Positions 1 through 12,489 of a stretch of DNA of 64,000 bases are shown here, in pieces. The translations under genes were made by a program, and so were the position numbers. The stretch lies in assembly GCA_949316495.1 (NCBI GenBank), contig OX439012.1, positions 30,188,935 to 30,252,934 of the forward strand. The letters are read 5' to 3'. The first letter of the stretch is position 1. The number at the start of each line of letters is the position of its first letter. This DNA comes from Amphiduros pacificus (taxonomy: Eukaryota > Annelida > Polychaeta > Phyllodocida > Hesionidae). Below the pieces are notes generated by a model. That model ran no database searches. It was not told the origin of the DNA and saw nothing but the letters and a program-made list of their open reading frames with translations.

Positions 1-800
1 GTTTAAAAATGTGCTTCTTGCTTTCACCGTTTAACATTTAAAGGATCATTTGTGGCAAACTAGAAATTCTCTCCTGCTTGTCCTTTGGAGGGTCATGTGT
101 GTAAAATATCAGAGCACGAAATATCATAACATTGTTATTTTGCTCTTTAGACTACAATGACTAAAACTGAACTTGAACATGTCTGGGTTTTCGTGACAAC
201 TGACAATATAACACATCACAGGTTTGTTTTGGAGAGAAATGTGACCATTTTGCTCCACGAATAAATCCAATATGACTTGAATTAAAACATAACTATGAAT
301 ATAAATCCATACCTTCCACGTGCTTGGAGCCCAGGGTAGGTTAACAGTGCTGATCAACATTGGTAGCTTTTGATGAATTTCACTAATGCCCTAAATTTAC
401 ATAAAAATGTATCAAAAATGTAAATTCCACAGCAGAAAGGCTTACAAATGTGGCAGAACTCCAAGAATCCCTTGCATAGCTTCTTTTGACTTCTATAAAT
501 GTGTTCATATCTAGAATGTGTGTGAGTGTATCCCTGGGAGACTTAAATCAGGATGTGCCAATCATCCCAGAAGTGTAAACACGCCAATACGTAGGCAGAT
601 GATTATCAGATAAGACACATCATTCAGTTTATCAGTTTCGTATTCCGGAAACAATGCATAAAAAAGGAGAGAAGTGTGAGTTCTTTTAAACACTTAATTT
701 GATGATGTTAAAATAATATTGCAAATGGCAAATATATCATTAAGACACAGTTTGTGTATTATGATGAATTTAATGTTCCTATGATCATCCCATCCGGTCT
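1..800. other. Unassigned AT-rich sequence
   Basis: No convincing coding region, RNA gene or element end was seen on either strand. The only open frame (about 124-360, minus) is short, of alternating hydrophobic/polar composition and without splice or start context, so it is not annotated. Confidence 0.5.
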
Positions 801-814
801 CCAGCCCCTTAATA

Positions 815-2235
815 TGGAGCATGAGTTATCATGACCCCATCTTAATATGGAGCATGAGATATCATGACCCCATCTTAATATTAGGCATGAGTTATCATGA
901 CCCCATCGTAATATTAGGCATGGGTTATCATGACCCCATCTTAATATTAGGCATGAGTTATCATGACCCCGTCTTATTATGGAGCATGAGTTATCATGAC
1001 CCCATCTTAATATGGAGCATGAGTTATCATGACCCCATCTTAATATGGAGCATGAGTTATCATGACCCAATCTTAATATGGAGCATGAGTTATCATGACC
1101 CCATCTTAATATGGAGCATAAGTTATCATGACCCCATCTTAATATGGAGCATGAGTTATCATGACCCCATCTTAATATTAAGCATGAGTTGTCATGACCC
1201 CATCTTAATATGGAGCATGAGTTATCATGACCCCATCTTGATATTAGGCATGAGTTATCATGGCCCCATCTTGATATTAGGCATGAGTTATCATGACCCC
1301 ATCTTGATATTAGGCATGAGTTATCATGACCCCATCTTGATATTAGGCATGAGTTATCATGGCCCCATCTTAATATTAGGCATGAGTTATCATGACCCCA
1401 TCTTATTATGGAGCATGAGTTATCATGACCCCATCTTAATATTAGGCATCAGTTATCATGACCCCATCTTAATATGGAGCATGAGTTATCATGACCCCAT
1501 CTTAATATGGAGCATGAGTTATAATGACCCCATGTTAATATGGAGCATGAGATATCATGACCCCATCTTAATATTAGGCATGAGTTATCATGACCCCATC
1601 GTAATATTAGGCATGGGTTATCATGACCCCATCTTAATATTAGGCATGAGTTATCATGACCCCATCTTATTATGGAGCATGAGTTATAATGACCCCATCT
1701 TAATATGGAGCATGAGATATCATGACCCCATCTTAATATTAGGCATGAGTTATCATGACCCCATCGTAATATTAGGCATGGGTTATCATGACCCCATCTT
1801 AATATTAGGCACGAGTTATCGTGACCCCATCTTATTATGGAGCATGAGTTATCATGACCCAATCTTAATATGGAGCATGAGTTATCATGACCCCATCTTA
1901 ATATGGAGCATAAGTTATCATGACCCCATCTTAATATGGAGCATGAGTTATCATGACCCCATCTTAATATTAAGCATGAGTTATCATGACCCCATCTTAA
2001 TATGGAGCATGAGTTATCATGACCCCATCTTGATATTAGGCATGAGTTATCATGGCCCCATCTTGATATTAGGCATGAGTTATCATGACCCCATCTTGAT
2101 ATTAGGCATGAGTTATCATGGCCCCATCTTGATATGGAGCATGAGTTATCATGGCCCCATCTTAATATGGAGCATGAGTTATCATGACCCCATCTTAATA
2201 TGGAGCATGAGTTATCATGGCCCCATCTTCAGTAC
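815..2235. repeat. 33-bp minisatellite, about 43 copies
   Basis: Tandem units of 33 bp built around GAGTTATCATGACCCCATCT. Units differ mainly by ATGGAGC versus TTAGGC linkers and scattered substitutions, and blocks of variant units recur (for example 860-1010 resembles 1550-1690 and 1700-1850), showing segmental duplication inside the array. Because 33 is a multiple of three and the unit lacks stops in several frames, long frames (491 aa plus, 137 aa minus) run through it; these are consequences of the period, not evidence of a gene. Confidence 0.95.
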
Positions 2236-2304
2236 CAGGGACTGGACATGCGATAAAAGACATCAGAATAATCGAGCCAAGATATGTATGATCTGATGAA
2301 ATAC

Positions 2305-2920
2305 CCCAGAATATAGGTACCCCTCTACCGGAGTTGGGACTATAAGCTTTACCCCCATATTATAGATACCCCTCTACCGGAGATGGGGCTATAAGCTTTA
2401 CCCCCATATTATAGGTACCCCTCTACCGGAGATGGGGTTATAAGCTTTACCCCCATATTATAGGTACCCCTCTACCGGATTTGGGGCTATAATCATAACC
2501 TCCATATTGTAGGTACCCCTCAACCAGAGTTGGGGTTATAATCTTAACCCCCATATTACAGGTACCCCTCTACCAGAGTTGGGGTTATAATCTTAACCTC
2601 CATATTATAGGTACCCCTCTACCAGAGTTGGGGTTATAAGCTTTACTCCCATATTATAGGTACCCCTCTACCATAGTTGGGGTTATAATCTTAACCTCCA
2701 TATTATAGGTACCCCTCTACCAGAGTTGGGGTTATAATCTTAACCTCCATATTATAGGTACCCCTCTACCAGAGTTGGGGTTATAAGCTTTACCCCCATA
2801 TCATAGGTACCCCTCTACCGGATTTGAGGTTATAATCTTAACATCCATATTATAGGTACCCCTCTACCAGAGTTGGGGTTATAAGCTTTATCCCATTGTG
2901 ATAGGTACCCATCTTCCGGA
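2305..2920. repeat. 49-bp minisatellite, about 12 copies
   Basis: Units of 49 bp containing ATAGGTACCCCTCTACC followed by GAGTTGGGGTTATAA. It begins about 70 bp after the 33-bp array but is unrelated in sequence. Copies are 85-95% alike by eye and decay at the 3' end near 2915. Every unit contains ATAG|GTACCC, a weak donor-like string, but no exon can be recognised beside it. Confidence 0.93.
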
Positions 2921-4587
2921 GTTGCGGTTTTAACTTAAATTTTCAAAATACCACAAACCAAATTTCACGTTTCAAACAAGACTCTTTATGAAAACAATTT
3001 GCAAAGAATATTTTTCAAATACCAAACGAATAACTTAATTGAAAGATTGCTGATCAGACTTGTATTTAGTGTGGAAGCAGCGCGGGAGATCAAACAAATG
3101 AATGAATGGTCGCGAGTGCATTTGCACATATTGCGCTGCTTTGCGATAATGGTAGTCAAGCTGTGAGAGCACTAAAAACATGGCGGCCGTAAGTTGTCAA
3201 GATATACCTCATTAATAACAAAAACATCAACATTATCAGCTGATTTACATACTTTATTTAGCATTTTAAGAAAGTAAAGATTTTGGTTTTGCTTAAAATG
3301 AAATTTATTTTGATAAAAAAAGTAAAGATTTTGGTTTTGCTCAAAATGAAATTCAAGAATAAAATCAGTTTTTGGTCTAGGATATTGACTTTCCTAACAG
3401 TATAAATTTGAATTTAAAAACTGTAAAAAAAAAAATACCCAATGCAAATGGTTTGTATCATTTTTTAAATAATGTTGTTTTGTTGTTAATGATATTAGAG
3501 AGTTTTTGCACGATTTTGCAAACAGTAAATCTCGTGGAAAAAGGTATAAAGTAGGTTGAGAAATTAGCGAGTTTCATTTTGCCAAAAAAAATCGGATATC
3601 TAAGATTTCCACAAATATTATTGAATATATTTGTGTTGACAAAAAAAAAATCAATGGCTAAAGACACAATTAACTTTCAAGTGGATTCTAACTTGACAGG
3701 TTGTTTGTTCTTTTGTTTATCTGTTCATTATGTTTGGTAAAACATATTGAATATACCAAGAATTCAATGTAAGTCTCAAGCCCTTAAAGTACGTTCACCT
3801 TCTTCTGAACTCCAACCTGAAAGAATGTAGCAAATCTCACAATAATATCTTCAGGTTGACGGTGACACAGAACATATATACAAGTGGGATCATCGCAACT
3901 TGGTATATATTATTGTATGACTGGTGTTGGCAGTGTTGATCTCAAGTTGTTGTTTTTATTGACAGTTGTTGTGTCATAAATCAGCTAACTGCTCTCACCT
4001 ATGTGTTTGATGTTCCTAAAAAAACTAAAAAGGAACTAAATATGGCCAGAATAAAAAGGTGGTTGGGGCTGGGCATCATTATATTTTCTTTGGCCCCTCT
4101 CAGTTGTTTGTGTCACTTTATTCATTAAAATATCCCCATAAATTGTGTCATAAACATACATTTTAGCAATAAAAGAGAAAAATAAATGAAGAAAAAATAA
4201 AAAAATAAATATATAAAGAAATAAAAAATATTAAAGACAACAGACATTAAAATAACATTGAGCGCATTGTTCATGGTCTCAACCCAATATGTTAATAAAT
4301 CTCAACAAATCGCCAACATGTTTATCTATATACCACATTTCTCAGAGGCTTTGGATGTTTACATTGATTGAAGAATTTAAAATTTTATAGTCTCACAATG
4401 ATACCCAACACCATCTTCGGGAATGGGCTAAAAAATTGAACTTTCGGAATCGGACATATTCATAAAAATCTTTATTCATAGAAATTTGCCTGTGAACTGA
4501 TTGTTAATTGAATAAATGACATATTCTGCTTTGCACTGATTGGTCAGCGTCTCTTTCAGCCAATTGATTTCAGGTCGTGACCTGAGT

Positions 4588-4638
4588 AGTGTTCTCCAAC
4601 CACCAATCAACAAAGCCCTTTGGTGATTGGAGAACACT
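4588..4638. repeat. Short hairpin-forming inverted repeat
   Basis: Left arm 4588-4606 (AGTGTTCTCCAACCACCAA) pairs with right arm 4620-4638 at 18 of 19 positions; the loop is 13 nt. Could be the core of a small foldback element or a structured RNA; no flanking duplication was recognised. Confidence 0.7.
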
Positions 4639-5247
4639 GTGACATGAGGTTGGTCACTATGATTGTATGATATTTTGGTGGGCGTGACTCACATGCATGA
4701 TGGAACACTGAATTCCAAATTTCAAACTTTGTCAATTCAGGGCAACGATGGCAGAATTAGTGAGAAGATTGGTGAGAGACGGATGTCATACAAAACATTC
4801 CAAATATGCCACTCCTGTTAGTCTTTACCTGATAATAATATTATAGTTTTTTATATAAGAATATAGAGAACAAAATGTATGTTACTTAGAGGCATGACTA
4901 ATACAAAATCAAATAACTTCATATTTGATTGATACTATTGCATTAATACTCATTGCATGGCAAGGTAGAGTCATATTCATGTACTAGGTATAAATCCTGG
5001 CTCTGCTTTGGAGAGTAAATTTCATTAAGCAAATAATTAAGAATATTTTAATTCTTCACTGAATATACTCAACGTTTAGCCAATATCTTGCACTCTCAAT
5101 CACAGGACATCTCTCATATCAATCCCTGCTATCACATATAGAAAGGTGTGTCAAGACCGGACTCAAGTCATGATAATTCCCAAGACTCAGGCATTGGACT
5201 GATTGTTGAAAAATATATGAATATTCATATGTTCTTTTTTATCGTTG

Positions 5248-5335
5248 GTGGCAGGGACTGATATGACAGATACGTCCTGTTTTGGAGGTTAGGCAGGGAC
5301 TGATATGATAGAGACGTCCTGTTGTGGAGGGTTGT
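5248..5335 (+). repeat. Two-copy 42-bp repeat related to the 42.6-kb array
   Basis: GGTGGCAGGGACTGATATGA opens two successive units ending in TTTTGGAGG or TTGTGGAGG. The same opening (GGTGGCAGGAACTGATATAA) starts the eleven-copy 39-bp array at 42.62 kb, so the two loci hold low- and high-copy forms of one repeat family. Confidence 0.6.
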
Positions 5336-5594
5336 GAGAGACCAGAGAGTGTGAAATATATGTCATTTTGTTTATCACTGTGTGATGTATTGATTTTTAT
5401 CAGTGAATAAATAAATAAAGCTTATCAGGAATCTCAATAGACAATATTGAAATGGAGGGGAAGAGTAAATAAACAACATGTCTGGTAATGATATAGATAA
5501 ATAAAAAAGACATGCCTATTTTTGGATTATTTACCTTTCCATGGTCAGGTAGAATATGATGCATATATTGCAAGCTTGGAGAACTCAAAATATG

Positions 5595-5918
5595 GGCCAC
5601 AGGCCGTGGCGCAGTTGGTTAGAGTGCCAGCTTATTAGCACCAGTTCCTCTGGGGTGATCCAAAGGTCGTGGGTTCGATCCCCGGTCATGTCAAGATTGA
5701 ATTCATGATACAATTTCACACATGGGCTGAGGCCTGTGGCAAAGGGTTAACCCGTTGTCCTTGTAAATCTGTGACCGGGTGGGTTGTCATGTCAAGGACC
5801 TGCGACATGACAATTCAGTGAGACAGCACTATATCTGCTGCAAGTAGGTCTCATCATGAAATGACTGAAATAACATTGAAAGTGATGTAAAACCCCAAAC
5901 AAACAAACAAACAAACAG
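5595..5918 (+). mobile_element. tRNA-derived SINE (family copy 1)
   Basis: The head carries RNA polymerase III promoter boxes: box A TGGCGCAGTTGG near 5607 and box B GGTTCGATCCC near 5673. A non-tRNA body of about 220 bp follows, ending in an (AAAC)n tail at 5895-5917. A near-perfect 12-bp target-site duplication, ACTCAAAATA followed by YG, flanks it (5583-5594 and 5919-5930, one mismatch), giving a precise boundary. The body matches the minus-strand copy at 9.67-9.97 kb, including the string for GGGTTAACCCGTTGTCCTTG, confirming a family rather than a stray tRNA gene. It presumably moved using a LINE whose 3' end it shares, which cannot be identified here. Confidence 0.9.
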
Positions 5919-5930
5919 ACTCAAAATACG

Positions 5931-7312
5931 TGAGGTGACCCTGTGCGCTTTATTTGTCATTGTGAGACATATTTTTGAATTAAAGAATATCATGGATTTT
6001 CAACTTTGGTTTTTGTGTGGTAGCAAAATAAATCGACATAATTACATATTAGCCATGTCATTTTGCTAAGTTTGATAGCCAAAAATAATTGTTTCCCAAT
6101 GTCTTTTTTTTTGTTTCATTGCCAAAAATCACGAGGACTTGATATCAGAAAATCAAAAGAATGTTACGTTTTCATTACATATATATTTGAACAAATGTCA
6201 GGTTTTATTCTGTTAAATTTGTAAACAACCAATTCCCCCCCTCAAGAAAAAAAAAATAAATGTTAATAATAAAATAAATAAATAGATAAAAAAATAAAAT
6301 AAAATGGTGACACCAATTTTTCTCTTTATATATTTATTGCAAGTTATTATTTTTTTCTAATTGGTTTAATAATACAAAAATACATAGACCTTATAACAGA
6401 CAAAGTCTGTTCATATAACTTTTCAAAGTCATTTTCCTGGAATAGGTGCATCTTTAGGCGTTTCTTTAAAGCATTCATGAAACCTGGAAGGTTCCAGGCG
6501 ATTTTACAGTGGTTTAAGGTATCTGAAAACAATATATGATCTTAAAATTGACATACATACAGGTTATCTGTCTGAAATCCACTAAAGAACATCTGCCCTG
6601 AGAATTATGATTTTTTGTGACCACCAAGTACTGCCAGTACTGAACACGAAGTGTGTTGTGTGACCTTGACCTTTGAACTGTCAGGGGGCTCCGTAAGTCA
6701 GAGGAGGTGTTGTTGTAGGTTTCAGCAGACAACTGATCAACTTTCAAATGCCACAGAAAGTTGTTAACTGGGAATATTTTGGGTACTACTACATAAAAGC
6801 ACTGTTTAGGGTATAAACATTCATATTATGTAAAGAAAATGTGTTTGAAAGTCAGATTTCATGAATACTTTAAAGCATAGACAAGGACACATGTCCTAAT
6901 ATCATTGAACATACTGGGACACATGTCCTAATAGACTGGGACACATGTCCTAATCTCTTCAAGGGGGTCATTCCAGAGTTTAGCGGTAATGACCCAGAAA
7001 GCATAGTTCTCTACAGTTTTCAACTGGGTCCGGGGCACTCTCAGGTCGAGGCTGCTATTAATCTTCAAAGCCCTTTGTGATGATTCATGATTTGATTGAG
7101 AAGGTCAGTGGAAGGTCATTGATTCTATTGAGGACCTACAAAGTGGTGAGGAGGATTTTGAAATTGATTCTGGCATAACCTGCAGGTTAATGCTATCCCA
7201 TATAGTGGTGGGCCCCTGCCATTAGTTTATAGGAGAAGTTATCAAATCTTCCACATTATTTGTGATACAAAGGTCTGCATCAATTTTAGTTTCTTAATAT
7301 AAGCTAGTGGGT
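5931..7312. other. Unassigned AT-rich sequence
   Basis: No gene recognised. A three-copy 22-bp repeat (GGGACACATGTCCTAAT) lies at about 6890-6955; note that ACACATGT within it is palindromic. Low-complexity A/T tracts at 6240-6305. Short minus-strand open frames at 6347-6747 have no codon or splice support. Confidence 0.5.
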
Positions 7313-7319
7313 ACATCTC

Positions 7320-8815
7320 CGGGTACATATACACCTGCCCTAATCAACAGATACTTCCCCATCCCTGGGTATATTTATAAATATCCCAGCATCTCAAATC
7401 TTTACTTTTTATTTCTCATCCCAAGGTAAATTTACAACTGTCTTTATCCATTTATAACTTCCCACCAAATGGTACATTTACATCCATCCTAATCACCTGT
7501 TATTTTCCCTCCCCAGGAACATTTATCCCCATCCTAATTGCCTGTTATTTCCCCTCATTTGGTACATTTATCCCCATCCTAATTGCCTGTTATTTCCCCT
7601 CACTTGGTTCATTTATCCCCATCCTAATTGCCAGTTATTTCCCCTCACTTGGTACATTTATCCCCATCCTAATTGCCTGTTATTTCCCCTCATTTGGTAC
7701 ATTTATCCCCATCCTAATTCCCCATTATTTCCCCTCACTTGGTTCATTTATCCCCATCCTAATTGCCAGTTATTTCCCCTCACTTGGTATTTATCCCCAT
7801 CCTAATCACCTGTTATTTTCCCTCCCCAGGAACATTTATCCCCATCCTAATCACCTGTTATTTTCCCTCCCCAGGAACATTTATCCCCATCCTAATTGCC
7901 TGTTATTTCCCCTCATTTGGTACATTTATCCCCATCCTAATTGCCTGTTATTTCCCCTCACTTGGTTCATTTATCCCCATCCTAATTGCCAGTTATTTCC
8001 CCTCACTTGGTATTTATCCCCATCCTAATCACCTGTTATTTTCCCTCCCCAGGAACATTTATCCCCATCCTAATCACCTGTTATTTTCCCTCCCCAGGAA
8101 CATTTATCCCCATCCTAATTGCCCGTTATTTTCCCTCACTTGGTTCATTTATCCCCATCCTAATTCCCCATTATTTCCCCTCACTTGGTACATTTATCCC
8201 CATCCTAATTGCCCGTTATTTCCCCTCACTTGGTTCATTTATCCCCATCCTAATTGCCAGTTATTTCCCCTCACTTGGTACATTTATCCCCATCCTAATT
8301 GCCCGTTATTTCCCCTCACTTGGTACATTTATCCCCATCCTAATTGCCAGTTATTTCCCCTCACTTGGTACATTTATCCCCATCCTAATTGCCCTTTATT
8401 TCCCCTCACTTGGTACATTTATCCCCATCCTAATTGCCCGTTATTTCCCCTCACCTGGTACATTTATCCCCATCCTAATTGCCAGTTATTTCCCCTCACT
8501 TGGTACATTTATCCCCATCCTAATTGCCCTTTATTTCCCCTCACTTGGTACATTTATCCCCATCCTAATTGCCAGTTATTTCCCCTCACTTGGTACATTT
8601 ATCCCCATCCTAATTGCCCTTTATTTCCCCTCATTTGGTACATTTATCCCCATCCTAATTGCCTGTTATTTTCCCTCCCCAGGAACATTTATCCCCATCC
8701 TAATTGCCCGTTATTTCCCCTCACTTGGTATTTATCCCCATCCTAATTCCCTGTTTTTTCCCCTCACTGGGTACATATATCCCCATTCTAACCAAAACAT
8801 GTCCCATCCCCCAGT
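7320..8815. repeat. 45-bp minisatellite, about 30 copies
   Basis: Core units of 45 bp with ATTTATCCCCATCCTAATT and TATTTCCCCTCACTTGGT; edges (7320-7460 and 8770-8815) are degenerate copies. A variant carrying TTTTCCCTCCCCAGGAAC occurs as pairs at about 7500, 7820-7880, 8040-8100 and 8670, again showing duplication of multi-unit blocks. That variant resembles a pyrimidine tract plus AG acceptor. Two overlapping open frames (327 and 291 aa) arise because the period is a multiple of three; neither has protein-like features. Confidence 0.94.
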
Positions 8816-9664
8816 ACATTTACATTCAGCCCAATCCAATGACAAATTTCCACTAAAATAAATGTTTATGTCCACGGATAAAGTGAATGAAAAAGGAAAT
8901 AGTGTTAAAACAAATTTTATTCATTGGCCAAAGGCATGAGACATTAGAACGGGACTATATCATACAAAATATGATGGAACTTTCACAACAATATATATAA
9001 ATATTCTACCAATACAAAAATATACAAAACTAAAGGCACTTCCCATACTATATGTAATCTATACATACTTTCTTGGCTAAATTAGTTCATTATCTTCTCA
9101 TATACAAACTCATCCATGAATGCTTGTTTAAATCTGAACAAGTTATCAATAAACACCATATTTTCATTATTAATGAAATAATTTCTCATTATTAATACCT
9201 TCATTTATGATTTCATATTAACAGCCTTAACTGAGTTGTATAAACGTCTGTTATGACATGTTTTTTTTTCTTTACTGAACCAGTTGGTTTCAGGGGTAAA
9301 AATCCGAGCTTTTAAGAAGGAAGAACAGGCAACTGATTTTTTCTCAAGAAATTACATCTGGGTGGAGATTTCAAAGGCCATACATGCCCTCGTCAAGTCA
9401 ACTTGTATTTGACCATGTAGATATTTGACTTGACCTGATAAGATAAAGGATTATTTATGATAAAGGGACCACATTTATCATTGACCCTTTGAGGTGAAAC
9501 CTTACACTTATCTGCTTCATTTCCATTTTAGTGGATGAAGTCAAAACGAAGAATCATTATCAGTACACCATTGATAAATCATATTTCAGGTATATTCCTT
9601 TGGTAAAAATACCATTATGAGGGTACACTGAAGAAGGACACTGGACATCAGATTTAATGAAAAA
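8816..9664. other. Unassigned sequence
   Basis: No gene, RNA or complete element recognised between the 45-bp array and the second SINE copy. Confidence 0.5.
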
Positions 9665-9667
9665 ATT

Positions 9668-9972
9668 AAAACTTTTGTTTGTTTGCTTTAGGGATTTTAT
9701 GTCACTTTCAATATTAATTCAGTCATATCATGATGAGACCTAATTGTAGGAGATATAGTGCAGCCTCCCTGAATTGTCATATCACAGGTCATCGACATGA
9801 CAATCCACCTTGTCACAGATTTACAAGGACAACGGGTTAACCCTTCAGGCACAGACCTCAGCTACAAGATAAATTATAACATGAACTCAATGCCAGAACA
9901 GCCGGGAATCAAACCCACAACAGAAGATATGATGCTCATGTGCTTGTGCTCTAACCAACCACCAGTGGCCAG
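9668..9972 (-). mobile_element. tRNA-derived SINE (family copy 2)
   Basis: Read on the minus strand, it starts with a degenerate tRNA-like head (GGTTAGAGCAC, then GGTTTGATTCCCGG as box B), continues with the same body as the 5.6-kb copy (GGGTTAACCCGTTGTCCTTG, then TCATGATATGACTGAAT) and ends with an AAACAAACAAA tail at 9675. It differs from copy 1 by roughly 15-20% by eye, so the two are old, independent insertions. No clear target-site duplication was found. Confidence 0.85.
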
Positions 9973-12489
9973 TTAAGATATTGGCTTGGTTCAACTCTTG
10001 ATCATCTGAGGTCACAAAGCAGCACTCACATGGTAACGATTATCAACAAGCTAACAATCAACAGTTCGAGCCAGACATATATTTGGTCACGCAGGGCCAT
10101 TGCATATTAGTAATGCCATATGCTACAGCTATGCGTGACCAAAAAATGCAGTGCCTGAGACTTTAGAATAGGGCAACATTACAAAAAAGACAATTGCCTT
10201 TCCAGAATAAAGTATACAAATTGTTATGGTATGCAATGGACCCAAATGATGTCTGGACACAATTGATGAGATGATTGCCCTTAGATTCAGACTTGGTACC
10301 CTGCGAGAACCGACAGGGGGCATGTTCACGATTTCACACTGATGTGGTATGACCAAATATTCCTTGATTCATTGGACCCTATTTCAGTTATAGCACTATA
10401 CATTTTAATAAGGTTTACATTCTATCAGGAAGCATGATCAAGATTTCCTGAATAACACAAAATTAATGACAAATTGGCAGCTACATATATTAGGGTATCT
10501 AACAACAGTCATAGTGACCAAATGATTGACTCTTTTAATATACTGGAAAAATGATAATTATACATAATTCCATATTAATGTTTCATCATGTTTAACAAAA
10601 CCAAAGTGTACAAATTGCTTTTATGAAAACAAAATGTTGTGAGATTTCTGTGTCATTAGCTTATATTCTTATCTCAATAAACTGATATTACTAATCTTAT
10701 ACACTCATACAGAGTAGAAATATTTGTCAATACATCGCCGAGAATCAGAAGCATTCCGTTTCTGGTGATACCAACATAAATTGTCCGCCATGTTGGATTA
10801 TCTTGGATAATCATTTTAATACCGAAAAGGTAAAGAGCAGGAATATCAAAACTGGGTTTTTCTTTATGTGAAAAAATCAACAAGAAAGTCTTTCAGAGAA
10901 AAAAAGGTTGCAACAGAATTGAAGATTATACAATGACCATGTTGAGAGTGGGTTATAGCACATATGAAAAAGGTTTATTTTATTGTAAACATTTTTTGGA
11001 ATATTTTATTTTTCTATTTTTCAAACTTCGTCACCACTGTGAATTGAACCAGAAGTTTGATGATCCTCTAACTAAATCATGAATTTCAAATAATAATAAA
11101 AAAATCCTCACATATTTATGGAATAGGATTTCCATTAAAATTAAAACCCGGTTTTTCAAATTCTTAATTCAACATTCTAAATTCAGACAATTCATATGGT
11201 CCAGACATTGCTAGTGGTATCCTATATGCCGTCCACGATTCTTCGTTATAATTACAATTCATCATTGTCTTTGATACAAAAACTTCATATTCTGACAACA
11301 GATGTTTAGTTTTTGAGGTTTTATACATGTCTATGGATTTCTGTTAAAATTAAAACCAGGATTTTCAAATTCTTAACATGACCTTCTAAATTCCAAATGC
11401 AATTTTTTATCATGACAGGATGTTCCTGATTCTGGCCCTATGAAAGCGCGTTATTAAATTAAACAAATCACTTTGAACCAAAGAATTTAGAAGTGTAATG
11501 TGCCGATAAAAATTGAAAGCATTCATGTCAAATGGGTTCTTTTTTAATCAAATTAAGATTTGATTTGATATGTTGGCCACTCCACTTTTGTCTCGTGGGC
11601 ACTCAGAGCCTACTCAGCACAGCTATCAAGATATAGTGAGTTTAAAATAAGGCATTCAGAATTTAAATTTAGCATTCAGATTTGTAAATGTCACTTTTTG
11701 TTTCAATTTTGATGGATAATCCCATTCCATTTAAATACTTTGGAAGTTCCTTGGATTCAGGTCAGATAAGCTAATTAATATGGTTTATTGTTATTATTAT
11801 CAATACTTGGCCCAGAATCAATATAAGCAACAGGCAGAAACAAGGCATTCAGTTTTCATGGCCTTAAACAAAGAGTTTACCCAACATACTTTAATTTTTC
11901 ATATTCATCATGTATAAACATATGCAACTATGGTAACAAAAAACAGAACAATTATATTTGCTAAAAGAAACCTACAATTTTTGGATGGAATGTACAGAGA
12001 TATCACGTCGTTGATTAATTCATCACCCAGTCTGTTTGACACACTTATTCTAACCGTCTACAAAAGATAAATCATGGTCTCAAGGCATCTCAAGGCAAGA
12101 AGTCCATTAAGGTTATCATTTCCTTCAGAGTTCAAGTATGAAAGTTTTCACTGAAAGAAACTTTCAACATGTTAATGATGAAATTCATGGACAATTCACA
12201 TGTTTAATAATTACACAAATTAACACCGATGCTAAGCTGGTAGTATCTTGCATGATAAATGAGGCCAAAAAAGAGAAACTTGTTTCTGATTTTTTACCTT
12301 CCCAAGTTCAAACCCAGGGACCCTTTTATCGACATTAATTGGGAAATTAATTTAGAGTCTTCACAGAAATTTCATATAAATTCTATGTTTCTATCTCAAT
12401 TCTCAATATATGTGATCCTGTCTAAAAAAAATTATTGTCCCTTCAAATGTTTTGTTTTTATATGTGATGAGCACTGGCTCATTGGCCTG
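9973..12489. other. 3' flank / untranslated region of the zinc-finger gene and unassigned sequence
   Basis: Contains the likely 3' untranslated region of the minus-strand zinc-finger gene. The first AATAAA on the minus strand beyond the stop codon is at 11789-11784, implying an untranslated region of about 700 nt. Beyond that no gene was recognised; short open frames at 10129-10883 lack support. Confidence 0.45.

Larger units (their letters stand above)
2921..5594. other. Intergenic sequence with a CpG-bearing patch and a hairpin
   Basis: Mostly AT-rich. A short CpG-bearing patch at 3075-3190 ends in ATGGCGGCC followed by GTAAGT, resembling a promoter and tiny first exon, but no continuation was found. 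A 19-bp inverted repeat with a 13-nt loop lies at 4588-4638. A two-copy 42-bp repeat lies at 5248-5330. Low-complexity A/T sequence at 4165-4240. Nothing else supportable. Confidence 0.5.

Noticed and set aside
821-2296. 491-aa open frame (and minus-strand counterparts)
   Set aside because: It is the translation of a 33-bp tandem repeat open on both strands; no non-repetitive coding sequence, splice context or domain.
2305-2920. 49-bp array as another donor array (ATAG|GTACCC)
   Set aside because: No recognisable exon at either edge and the donor string is weak.
5600-5690. Functional tRNA gene
   Set aside because: Boxes A and B are present but the acceptor stem does not pair, a SINE body and AAAC tail follow, and a target duplication bounds the whole.
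7763-8861. Two overlapping 291-327 aa frames of PHPNCPLFPLTWYI or FIPILIACYFPSLG repeats
   Set aside because: By-products of a 45-bp array; similar openness in two frames shows lack of selection on protein.
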